NCBI RefSeq assembly: GCF_008085905.1 | Contig: NZ_VSFF01000013.1 | Span: 310,001 to 374,000, forward strand | From: Actinomadura syzygii | Lineage (GTDB): Bacteria > Actinomycetota > Actinomycetes > Streptosporangiales > Streptosporangiaceae | Length of the DNA: 64,000 bases | Direction of reading: 5' to 3' | Shown: piece after piece, positions 26,120-33,540 of the stretch | How the letters are laid out: every line of letters begins with the position of its first letter | Position numbering within the stretch: position 1 is the stretch's first letter | Translations under genes and position numbers: made by a program | Notes under the pieces: generated by a model | Database searches by the model: none | What the model was told of the DNA's origin: nothing | The model's input: the letters and a program-made list of their open reading frames with translations, nothing else

Positions 26120-26632
26120 ATGCGCCGCCGGTGGGCGGCCCGGCTCCGCGGCGCGCTGATCGTCGGCGCGCTGGCGGCGCCGGTCGCCGGATGCGCGATG
26201 GCGACGAACTCGCTGCACCCCGGCCGGGCCGAGATCAGCACCGAGCGGGTGTCCTCGCTCGGGCAGATCCTGGTGGACGGCCGGGGCCGCACCCTCTACC
26301 TGTTCGTCGCCGACCTGCCGAACCAGTCGAGCTGCGACGGCGCGTGCGCGGCGATCTGGCCGCCCGCGACCTCGGCGGGCCCGCCCACGGCGGCCGGCGC
26401 CGCCCAGCAGTCGCAGATCACCACGATCGCCCGTCCCGAGGGACCGCGCCAACTCGTCTACGCGGGACACCCGCTGTACTACTACCAAGCCGACACCGGA
26501 CGCGGCGACATCCGAGGCCAGGCCCTCACCCAGTTCGGCGCCGAATGGTACGCCGTCTCCCCGCAGGGCCAGCAGGCCGAGGGCGGCACCGGCTCCGGCC
26601 AGGGGCTCCGGGCGGGTGATAGCGGTGCGTGA
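26120..26632 (+). CDS. COG4315-type secreted-repeat lipoprotein, second copy
   Basis: A 170-residue paralogue of the preceding gene, starting at ATG 26120, one base after its stop. The signal ends in ALAAPVAGC (lipobox at about residue 25). The repeats LGQILVDGRGRTLYLFVADL, SCDGACAAIWPP and GHPLYYYQADTGRG ... QALTQFGAEWYAVS match the first copy closely. Divergence of the linkers shows an old tandem duplication. Its 3' end overlaps the start of a four-helix membrane protein, suggesting a three-gene operon. Confidence 0.82.
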   Translation: MRRRWAARLRGALIVGALAAPVAGCAMATNSLHPGRAEISTERVSSLGQILVDGRGRTLYLFVADLPNQSSCDGACAAIWPPATSAGPPTAAGAAQQSQITTIARPEGPRQLVYAGHPLYYYQADTGRGDIRGQALTQFGAEWYAVSPQGQQAEGGTGSGQGLRAGDSGA

Positions 26633-27083
26633 CCTACTCCGCTACCTGGCCGCGCTGCTGCTGTTCGGCGTCGGTGCGGTCCACCTGTACGAGTACTTCG
26701 CCGACTACTACCGCGTCATCCCGATCATCGGCATCCTGTTCCTGATCAACTTCGCCTCCGCGGTGGCGCTCGGCCTGGCCTTGGCCAGCCCGTTGGGTTC
26801 CCTGCCCGGCGTCGCATCAATCCCGATCCTGGGCCGCGCACCCCACGCGCTCATCGCGGCCGGCGCCATCGCGTTCGCCCTCGGCACGATCATCGGCCTG
26901 CTGATCACCGAGAACACCACACTGTTCGGATTCCACGAATACGGCTACCGAACAACGATCGCCCTAGCCCTGGGCCTGGAATCAGGCGTCATCATCGTCC
27001 TGGCGGCCTACCTGGCCCTCGAATCCCGCCACCCCCACCCCACCCCAGCCCGCCCACCCCGCAGCCTCAGCCCCGAACAATGA
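26616..27083 (+). CDS. Small membrane protein, four predicted helices
   Basis: A 155-residue protein starting at GTG 26616 (GTG 26625 also possible), overlapping the upstream gene by 17 bp. Hydrophobic segments are visible near residues 5-25, 35-60, 78-100 and 115-140; the first contains YLAALLLFGVGAVHLYEYFA. The C-terminus is Pro/Arg-rich and cytoplasmic. Its stable placement after the two secreted-repeat lipoproteins suggests it anchors or assists them. No enzymatic motif is seen and the family is not recognised. Confidence 0.65.
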   Translation: MIAVRDLLRYLAALLLFGVGAVHLYEYFADYYRVIPIIGILFLINFASAVALGLALASPLGSLPGVASIPILGRAPHALIAAGAIAFALGTIIGLLITENTTLFGFHEYGYRTTIALALGLESGVIIVLAAYLALESRHPHPTPARPPRSLSPEQ

Positions 27084-27160
27084 CAAGCGCAATAGTGCGG
27101 GCCCTCCACCATCCCGGCCTACCGCCGCATCTCAACGCACCCGTGACCTCAATATGGTCT

Positions 27161-27745
27161 TCAGGTTCGTGCGCGGCGGGTGCGTAGGGTGTCTTTCTTG
27201 GCCTGGTTTCCGCAGGTGTTCATCGAACACCAGCGGCGGGTGCCCGGTCGGGAGGAGTCCAGGAACAAGGCGTTGCAGTCGTGACCGGCGCACCGGCGGA
27301 CCCGATCGATGGCCGCCGAGGTGACCAGGTCCAGCGCGTCCCTGGCCATCAGGGCCAGGGACGCGAGCACCGGTTCGTCGGCGTGCCAGCGCAGGCGGCC
27401 GGAGGCGTCCAGCCAGGGAGCGGGGACCGGCAGCGCGGCGAGTTCGTTGACGGTCTCGCGTGCCCGCGAGGGACACGACTCGATCCCCGCAGGGGTCACG
27501 GCGGCGTCGATCAGCTCGTAGATCGCCTCACGTAGCACGCGCGCGCGGGCGTCTTGGCCGGGTTCACCGGTGGCCTCGCCTACGGCGAACGGGGCGAACT
27601 GGACTACCCAGGCCCGCACCGCGGCCAGGTCCGGCAGCTCTTCCTCCGCTCCGGGGGCACCGCGGTGGCGGAGGGTCCGGATGAAGTCCAGGCACAAGCG
27701 GCCCGCTCCGCTTCGGAAGACGGGAGCGGGCGTCGCGGCAGTCAT
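27161..27745 (-). CDS. ABATE/CGNR zinc-finger transcriptional regulator
   Basis: A 194-residue protein from ATG 27745. The N-terminal two thirds is the ABATE domain (LCLDFIRTLRHRGAPGAEEE, LREAIYELIDAAVTPAG). The C-terminus is the CGNR zinc finger: RRCAGHDCNALFLDSS, RPGTRRWCSMNTCGNQAKK, with four spaced cysteines and the signature CGNQ in place of CGNR. These are DNA-binding regulators. It is divergent from an MFS exporter across a gap holding a perfect 18-bp inverted repeat, which fits local control of the exporter. Confidence 0.85.
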   Translation of the reverse strand: MTAATPAPVFRSGAGRLCLDFIRTLRHRGAPGAEEELPDLAAVRAWVVQFAPFAVGEATGEPGQDARARVLREAIYELIDAAVTPAGIESCPSRARETVNELAALPVPAPWLDASGRLRWHADEPVLASLALMARDALDLVTSAAIDRVRRCAGHDCNALFLDSSRPGTRRWCSMNTCGNQAKKDTLRTRRART

Positions 27746-27764
27746 GAACAAACACACTACCCGT

Positions 27765-27809
27765 GGAACCGGTTTAACCGGTACCGTGCGAACCGGTTAA
27801 ACCGGTTCC
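27765..27809. promoter_or_regulatory. Perfect 18-bp inverted repeat, probable operator of the CGNR/MFS divergon
   Basis: The left arm GGAACCGGTTTAACCGGT (27765-27782) is repeated exactly as its reverse complement at 27792-27809, with a 9-base spacer. Each arm itself contains near-palindromic AACCGGTT-type units, so up to four half-sites are present. It fills most of the 79-bp divergent gap between the CGNR regulator and the MFS gene. The symmetrical arrangement suggests cooperative binding by the regulator. Confidence 0.7.
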
Positions 27810-27824
27810 GAATGCGAGGTTCTC

Positions 27825-29075
27825 ATGACCAGCGAACATCAAGGGCTCGGCTCCCCCGGCACGGTGCCAGGACGCCGGTTAGTCTTCCTGCTCGCGCTCG
27901 CCTGTGGCGTCGGCGTGGCCAACATCTACTTTCCGCAGGCGATCGTCCCGCTCTTCGCCGACGGGCTGAGCGTCTCGCCGGGCAGGGCCGCGACGGTGGT
28001 GACCGCAGCCCAGGTCGGCTACGCCACCGGGATCTTCCTGCTGGTGCCGCTGGGCGACCGGCTGATGCACCGGCACCTGATCGTCGTCCTGCTGGCGATC
28101 ACCGGCCTGGGCCTGCTCGTGGCCGGGACGGCGTCCACGCTGCCCGTGCTGGTGACCGCCAGCGCCCTGACCGGCGCGGCGACCGTCGTCCCGCAGATCC
28201 TCATCCCGATGACCGCGGGGCTGGTGCCCGACGACCGGCGAGGGGCGGTGACCGGAACCCTGCTCAGCGGTCTGATCGGCGGAATCCTGCTGGCCCGCAC
28301 CTTCGGCGGCGGCCTCGGGCAGTGGCTCGGCTGGCGCGCTCCCTACCTGGTCGCGGCGGCGGTGGTGTTCCTGCTCGCGCTGGTCCTGGCGTGCGCGGTG
28401 CCCACCACGACTCCGCCATCGCGGGACCGCTATCCGGCACTGCTGGGCGCGCCCCTGCGGCTGATGATCGCCGAACCCGACCTTCGCCGCTCATGTCTGT
28501 ACCAAGCGCTGATCTTCGCCGGCTTCACCGCCAGTTGGACGAGCCTCGCGCTCCTGGTCACCGGCCCGAAATACGACCTCGGCACCTCCGCCATCGGGCT
28601 GATCGCGCTCGTCGGCGCGGCGAGCATGTTCTGCACCCCCATCGCCGGACGCAGCACCGACCGCCGCGGCCCCGACACCGTCAACCTGGTCTGCATGCTG
28701 GCCGTCATCGGCGCCGCCGCGCTGCTCACCACCGGATCCCTCGGCAACACCCTCGGCCTGATCGGACTGACCGCGGGAATGCTCATATTGGACGTGGCTG
28801 TGCAGTCAGGCCAGGTCGCCAACCAAGCACGAATCTTCGCCCTGCGCCCGGAAGCCCGCAGCAGGCTCAACACCGCCTACATGACCTGCGCGTTCCTCGG
28901 GGGCAGCGTCGGCTCCTGGCTCGGCGTACGCGCCTACACCGGCCTCGGCTGGACGGGAGTGTGCCTCCTGGTGAGCATCCTCGCCGGACTCGCTCTTACC
29001 CGACATCTCATCGCCTACCGCACACCCGGCCCTCGCCCGGAGCAAACACCCGACGCCGCCCCTATTCGAGGTTGA
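27825..29075 (+). CDS. MFS transporter (exporter type)
   Basis: A 416-residue protein from ATG 27825 with twelve hydrophobic segments. The GDRLMHRHL loop after the second helix corresponds to the MFS motif A region (G-D-R-x5-R-like). VPQILIPMTAGLVPDDRRGAV lies at helix 4-5, with an Arg-rich loop. Relatives export small toxic compounds or sugars. It shares a 79-bp divergent regulatory gap with the CGNR regulator and is most likely its target. The substrate is unknown. Confidence 0.87.
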   Translation: MTSEHQGLGSPGTVPGRRLVFLLALACGVGVANIYFPQAIVPLFADGLSVSPGRAATVVTAAQVGYATGIFLLVPLGDRLMHRHLIVVLLAITGLGLLVAGTASTLPVLVTASALTGAATVVPQILIPMTAGLVPDDRRGAVTGTLLSGLIGGILLARTFGGGLGQWLGWRAPYLVAAAVVFLLALVLACAVPTTTPPSRDRYPALLGAPLRLMIAEPDLRRSCLYQALIFAGFTASWTSLALLVTGPKYDLGTSAIGLIALVGAASMFCTPIAGRSTDRRGPDTVNLVCMLAVIGAAALLTTGSLGNTLGLIGLTAGMLILDVAVQSGQVANQARIFALRPEARSRLNTAYMTCAFLGGSVGSWLGVRAYTGLGWTGVCLLVSILAGLALTRHLIAYRTPGPRPEQTPDAAPIRG

Positions 29076-29144
29076 AGTTCCCGACGGCCACGCCAAACCG
29101 GCCGTCGCGCGGACCGAACGCGGCCCGGGGCGTACCGGCCTGCC

Positions 29145-29456
29145 TCAGTCGGTGCCTTCCTTCACCGGATAGTTGATGACGACCGCACCGCCGGTGGCGT
29201 AGTTGGCGACATCGGCGGCCAGCCGTCGGGCTTGCGGCGACGCCTGCGCCGCAGCAAAGGCGGCGGCGTCAGCGAAGTCGCCTTCGAAGACCGCGAAATA
29301 CGGCGTTTCTCCCGTGGTCGCCGCCACGTCGAAGCTGTAGCGCCACGCGAGCAGGCCGGGCCAATCCATGACCAGTGGAAGGTGGTTTGTCACGTAGTAG
29401 TCGCGGAAGTGGTCAGGGTCGGCGGGCTTGGGATAAAGGACCACCAACTTATGCAT
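29145..29456 (-). CDS. EthD-family small protein
   Basis: A 103-residue protein starting at ATG 29456. The order LVVLYPKPADPDHFRDYYVT, NHLPLVMDWPGLLAWRYSFD and YFAVFEGDFADAAAFAAAQA matches the ferredoxin-like EthD/dimeric alpha-beta-barrel fold, which includes ether-degradation accessory proteins and polyketide tailoring cyclases. The start overlaps the stop of a 47-codon frame by 8 bp (ATGCATAA), implying translational coupling. No dedicated catabolic genes adjoin it. Confidence 0.78.
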   Translation of the reverse strand: MHKLVVLYPKPADPDHFRDYYVTNHLPLVMDWPGLLAWRYSFDVAATTGETPYFAVFEGDFADAAAFAAAQASPQARRLAADVANYATGGAVVINYPVKEGTD

Positions 29457-29592
29457 GACGGCCTCCGCCCAGAGACGCGACCACAACGCCGGGCTCGGTG
29501 GCCGCGGCCTTCGCGAAAGCAGTGAGGGCGGACTCGAAATCGGCGGTGTGCGTGAGTTCGACGTCCAGAACTTCGGTCGGTTGAATCGTCAT
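29449..29592 (-). CDS. 47-residue small protein coupled to EthD
   Basis: An open frame of 47 codons from ATG 29592: MTIQPTEVLDVELTHTADFE, then SALTAFAKAAATEPGVVVAS and LGGGRHA. The stop TAA overlaps the EthD start, giving an ATGCATAA junction. The acidic, alanine-rich sequence has the codon bias of real high-GC genes and no stop in its phase. It may be a small partner or a degraded N-terminal half of a second ferredoxin-like domain. The family is not recognised. Confidence 0.45.
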   Translation of the reverse strand: MTIQPTEVLDVELTHTADFESALTAFAKAAATEPGVVVASLGGGRHA

Positions 29593-29684
29593 ATCCGCAG
29601 GTTAAGGCTTGATGTGCGGTCGAGGGAAAGACCGGTACGGGATAGACTCAGAACGGATCGTTATCAATCGGCAGGGAGGGGCAC

Positions 29685-30587
29685 GTGGCCCCGGATACGG
29701 TGAGCCTGCGGTACTTCCTGGTGCTGGCGCAGGAGTTGAACTTCACCCGCGCGGCCGCACGGATCGGTATCGCACAGCCCGCACTCAGCGCCCGGATGCG
29801 CCGATTGGAAGCGGAACTCGGTACGGCCCTGCTGGTCCGCAACACGCGAAGCGTCGTATTGACCGCGGCCGGTGCGGCTTTGGCGGAGACCGCGCCGCCC
29901 GCGCTGGCGGCTCTGGACCGGGCATGGGACACCGCTCGGAGCGCGGGGGCCGGTGAACTGGGCACGCTGCGCATCGGATACAGCCTCAGCACCGGGGCCG
30001 AGACGGCACCGGCCCTGGTGGACAGGCTGATCCGCGGCAACAGCGGACTCCAGGTCGGCGCGGTCCCGATGGCGACACCGGAGATCTCCCCCGCGGTCGC
30101 CGACGGCCGCATCGACGCCGGGATCACCCGCGGTGAACAGCCGGGCCGTGGCGTACGCCGGTTTCTGCTGCGTCGCGAGCGCGTCGGCGTCCAGCTGGCG
30201 CAGCACCATCCGCTGGCCGAACACCCGGAGATCGAGATCGCCGACGCGGCCGCGTATCCGCTGCGCCTCCCGGACCGTGCGGCCAACCCGGTGATCCACG
30301 ATCAGCTGTCCGCACTGTTCCAAGACACCCGACCGCACCCCCGATTCCACACGCCCGCAGTCTCTTTCGACATGTCCCAGCGCGACCTGCGCGACGGGGC
30401 CACCCTCGCCCCGGCCGGAGAAGCCGCGGTCACGACATCACCGGCCGGTCTCACCTGGCGACCGCTGCGGGACGCGCCCAGCCTGACGATCCACCTGGTC
30501 CTCCCACGCGAGCCGTCACCACTACACCGCCGCATCCGTGCGGTCGCCAAAACCCTGGCGCACGAGCTGAACTGGCTGCCGGACTGA
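29685..30587 (+). CDS. LysR family transcriptional regulator
   Basis: A 300-residue regulator. Residues 6-65 form the winged helix: LRYFLVLAQELNFTRAAARI, GIAQPALSARMRRLEAELGT and LLVRNTRSVVLTAAGAALAE. The effector-binding part follows (LRIGYSLSTGAETAPALVDR ... DGRIDAGITRGEQPGRGVRR). It starts at GTG 29685 after GGGAGGGGCAC. It is divergent from the EthD pair across about 90 bp and probably controls it. The inducer is unknown. Confidence 0.9.
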   Translation: MAPDTVSLRYFLVLAQELNFTRAAARIGIAQPALSARMRRLEAELGTALLVRNTRSVVLTAAGAALAETAPPALAALDRAWDTARSAGAGELGTLRIGYSLSTGAETAPALVDRLIRGNSGLQVGAVPMATPEISPAVADGRIDAGITRGEQPGRGVRRFLLRRERVGVQLAQHHPLAEHPEIEIADAAAYPLRLPDRAANPVIHDQLSALFQDTRPHPRFHTPAVSFDMSQRDLRDGATLAPAGEAAVTTSPAGLTWRPLRDAPSLTIHLVLPREPSPLHRRIRAVAKTLAHELNWLPD

Positions 30588-30711
30588 CGCGCAAGAGGTC
30601 AAGCGAGACGGATGTCTGCGGTGGCGAGGCCGAAAACCTTGCGCCCGGCAGACTTCGCGGACGTTGTGCTTCTTTGGGAACTCCCAGGCTTTCGTGACCT
30701 GACTGTTGGGC

Positions 30712-32760
30712 TCAACCGGACTGAACACGTCCCTTGTGGTTCGTCTGCATCTGCGCCTTGCAGTGGTCGACGATCGCGTGGATCTCCTTCTCGGCCACGT
30801 AGGCGTTCTGGATGCGCATCGGCTTGCTCGCGCCCATCGGCCAGAACAGCGCGTCACCCTGCCCGACGAGCTTCTCCGCGCCCGGCTGGTCGAGGATGAC
30901 GCGACTGTCGGCTAGCGACGACGTCGCGAACGCCAACCGGGACGGGACGTTGGCCCTGATCAGCCCGGTGATCACGTCCACCGACGGCCGCTGGGTGGCC
31001 AGCACCAGATGGATGCCGGCGGCGCGGGCGAGCTGGGTGAGCCGCACGACCGAATCCTCCACCTCGCGCGGCGCGACCATCATCAGATCGGCCAGCTCGT
31101 CCACGATGACCAGCATGTACGGGTAGGGCGCATACACGCGCTCGCTGCCCGGCGGCGCGGTGGGCCTGCCCGCCTTCACCGCCTTGTTGAAGTCGTCGAT
31201 GTGCCGGAACCCGGTCGCGGCCAGATCGTCGTAGCGGCGGTCCATCTCCTCCACGACCCATTCGAGGGCCTCGGCGGCCTTCTTCGGGTTGGTGATGATC
31301 GGGGTGATCAGGTGCGGGATGCCCTGGTACATCATCAGCTCGACCCGCTTGGGGTCGACGAGGATCATCCGTACCTCGTCCGGGGTGGCGCGCATCAGGA
31401 CCGAGGTGATGAGCCCGTTGATGCACGTCGACTTGCCCGCGCCGGTCGCGCCCGCGATAAGGATGTGCGGCATCTTCGCCAGGTTCGCCACCACCGTGCG
31501 GCCCTCAACGTCCTTGCCGAGCCCCACCACCATCGGATGGTGCTCGTTGGTCGCGGCGGACGAGCGCAGCACATCGCCGAGACTGACGATGTCCTTGTCG
31601 ACATTGGGGACCTCCACCCCGATCGCCGACTTGCCCGGGACCGGGGAGATGATGCGCACATCAGCACTCTTCACCGCATAAGCGATGCTCCTGGTCAGCG
31701 CGGTGAACTCCTCGACCTTCACGGCCGGGCCGAGCTCGATCTCGTAGCGGGTGATCGTCGGACCCCGAGTGAATCCGGTGACATCAGCATCGATGTTGAA
31801 CCGCTCGAACACCGCCCGCAACGCACTCACCACGGTGTCGTTGTCCCTGGTGCGCGGCTTGGTGACACTGCCTGGACGCAGCACCGACAGGTCCGGCAGG
31901 ACGTACCGGACGGTCACCGGCGAGATCAGCCGCCCAATACGTCGCAATTCGCGTGCTACGGCGGCAGCGTCGGCAGGGCGGTCTTCGGGGGTCTTGGCGA
32001 GCAGGGCCAGCACGAGCGCGTCCAGATCAGCGGGGGTGTCGGGCCGCAGCGCGCGTGGGGAAGGGGCGGGTCTGGCCAGGTGCTGGGCGACGATGGCCTG
32101 CAGATCGTCGCCGGGGAAGACGTACCGGCCGGTGAGCATGTGGAACAAGGTGCAGCCGAAGGCGTAAAGGTCGGCCCGCCCGTCCAGAGATTTGCCGGCG
32201 GCCTGCTCGGGGGCCATATAAGCGAAAGTGCCCATTCGGACGCCTGTCGCAGATAGTCCCGCAGTGGCGCCCTGCAGTCTGGCGATGCCGAAATCGCAGA
32301 TCTTCACCTGTCCGCTTGGCAACAGCATCAGATTGGCCGGTTTGATATCGCGATGCACAACCCCGGCCGCGTGCGCGGCCGCCAGCCCTTCGGCCACCTG
32401 GGCCCCGTAGTCCAGTATCCGCTCGATGGGCAGACCGCCGGGTTGCCCTTTCAGAATCTCGCGCAGGTCCTGACCGGTCAGCAACTCCAGCACAAGGAAC
32501 GGGCGCCCGTCTTCCTCGCCGACGTCGAAGACCGCGGCGATGGCCGGGTGGGACAGGCGGGCGGCCGCCCGACCCTCGCGGCGGAACCTGCCCATCGCCT
32601 GGACCATTTCGCTCTCATCGCGCCAGTTGGGCAGCAGCACTTTCAACGCGACAGGACGCTCCAGCGACAAGTCGAGCCCGCGCCATACCTCTCCCATGCC
32701 GCCGCGCCCCAGCAACGTCTCCAAGCGGTACCGGCCCGCCAATTCCAGTCCTGGCCGCAC
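30712..32760 (-). CDS. Ser/Thr protein kinase fused to an FtsK/SpoIIIE motor
   Basis: A 682-residue protein in one open frame. Residues 10-275 are a complete Hanks-type kinase: glycine loop LGRGGMGEVWRG, Lys40 in VALKVLLP, catalytic HRDIKPANL, DFGIA, and APE in YMAPEQAAG. From about residue 290, YVLPDLSVLRPGSVTKPRTR starts an FtsK alpha-beta motor with Walker A AGATGAGKSTC near 434-444, then ILVDPKRVELMMYQGIPHLI, VDELADLMMVAPREVEDSVV and ATQRPSVDVITGLIRANVPS. It stops soon after KEIHAIVDHC, so the DNA-sequence-reading gamma domain is absent, as are the FtsK membrane helices. Motor sequence is very close to housekeeping FtsK. Function is unknown: a soluble, phospho-regulated translocase or a fusion of a duplicated ftsK fragment. 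Confidence 0.88.
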   Translation of the reverse strand: MRPGLELAGRYRLETLLGRGGMGEVWRGLDLSLERPVALKVLLPNWRDESEMVQAMGRFRREGRAAARLSHPAIAAVFDVGEEDGRPFLVLELLTGQDLREILKGQPGGLPIERILDYGAQVAEGLAAAHAAGVVHRDIKPANLMLLPSGQVKICDFGIARLQGATAGLSATGVRMGTFAYMAPEQAAGKSLDGRADLYAFGCTLFHMLTGRYVFPGDDLQAIVAQHLARPAPSPRALRPDTPADLDALVLALLAKTPEDRPADAAAVARELRRIGRLISPVTVRYVLPDLSVLRPGSVTKPRTRDNDTVVSALRAVFERFNIDADVTGFTRGPTITRYEIELGPAVKVEEFTALTRSIAYAVKSADVRIISPVPGKSAIGVEVPNVDKDIVSLGDVLRSSAATNEHHPMVVGLGKDVEGRTVVANLAKMPHILIAGATGAGKSTCINGLITSVLMRATPDEVRMILVDPKRVELMMYQGIPHLITPIITNPKKAAEALEWVVEEMDRRYDDLAATGFRHIDDFNKAVKAGRPTAPPGSERVYAPYPYMLVIVDELADLMMVAPREVEDSVVRLTQLARAAGIHLVLATQRPSVDVITGLIRANVPSRLAFATSSLADSRVILDQPGAEKLVGQGDALFWPMGASKPMRIQNAYVAEKEIHAIVDHCKAQMQTNHKGRVQSG

Positions 32761-33031
32761 TATCCCGCCCTCGCCCCGTCCACCGCCCCAACTGAACGGC
32801 TCCCACCAACCCTAGGACATTTCACCGGCCGCCCCCTGGGGCCGCTCCGTCGCCGGGCCGCGCGGCGCTGGTGGCCGCTAATCGGACGGAAAGCGGCGGG
32901 TGAACGGTCTGCGATATGGACGGCGTCCGTTCGTACCTTCCTGGCATCGGACGGCGGGCCGGACGCCTCGGGGCGGACGTCCGCCGACCCGCCGGGAGGA
33001 CCCGGCGGGGATCATGGAAGGGGCTGGAGCG

Positions 33032-33454
33032 ATGACCAAGACCGAGACCCAGGACCGGCCGAGGCGGCGGGGGCGCCGCGCCGCCACCGGGCTGGCGCTG
33101 GCCGGCGCGGCCACACTGGCCGCGCTGGCCGTGCCCGCCGCGGCGTTCGCCGGCGGCGGTTCGATCTCCAACACCACGCTGCGTCCGGGCGACGAGGCGT
33201 GCGTGGCGGCGCACGCCGTCAGCTCGGTGAGCGCCTCGGGCAGCGCCAACGCGCCCGGCCTGAAGTTCAAGATCATCGGCCAGAGCGGCGCCGTGGTGAC
33301 GGGCTCCGGCTCGCCCGGCCCGGTGACGTCCTGGGGGGCGCAGACCCAGGTGGGCTGGTACAACTGGCAGGGAGAGGGCGACTACACCGCGTGCGCTAAG
33401 AACAACGGCACGTCCAACGTGCGTCTGAACCTGCTCGTCCTCAACACGGTCTGA
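33032..33454 (+). CDS. Small secreted protein
   Basis: A 140-residue protein from ATG 33032 with GGAG 2 nt upstream; upstream in-frame codons to 32900 look non-coding. The basic N-terminus (DRPRRRGRRAATG) followed by LALAGAATLAALAVPAAAFA is a Sec signal with cleavage after AFA. The mature 90 residues are strand-rich with two cysteines (GDEACVAAH and YTACAKNNG) that could form one disulphide. No family is recognised. A strong terminator hairpin follows directly, so it is a monocistronic unit. Confidence 0.7.
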   Translation: MTKTETQDRPRRRGRRAATGLALAGAATLAALAVPAAAFAGGGSISNTTLRPGDEACVAAHAVSSVSASGSANAPGLKFKIIGQSGAVVTGSGSPGPVTSWGAQTQVGWYNWQGEGDYTACAKNNGTSNVRLNLLVLNTV

Positions 33455-33461
33455 GCATGCC

Positions 33462-33493
33462 GCGCGGGCCCGTCCGCCCGGACGGGCCCGCGC
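33462..33493 (+). terminator. 15-bp stem hairpin after the secreted gene
   Basis: A perfect 15-bp stem, GCGCGGGCCCGTCCG paired with its complement, closes a 2-base loop 8 bp after the stop codon at 33454. No U-run follows, as is usual for actinomycete terminators. It could stop transcription in both directions. Confidence 0.7.
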
Positions 33494-33540
33494 CGCAGTG
33501 AGGCTGACCTCCCTGCCAGGTAAGGCGGGATGCCGGAAAG

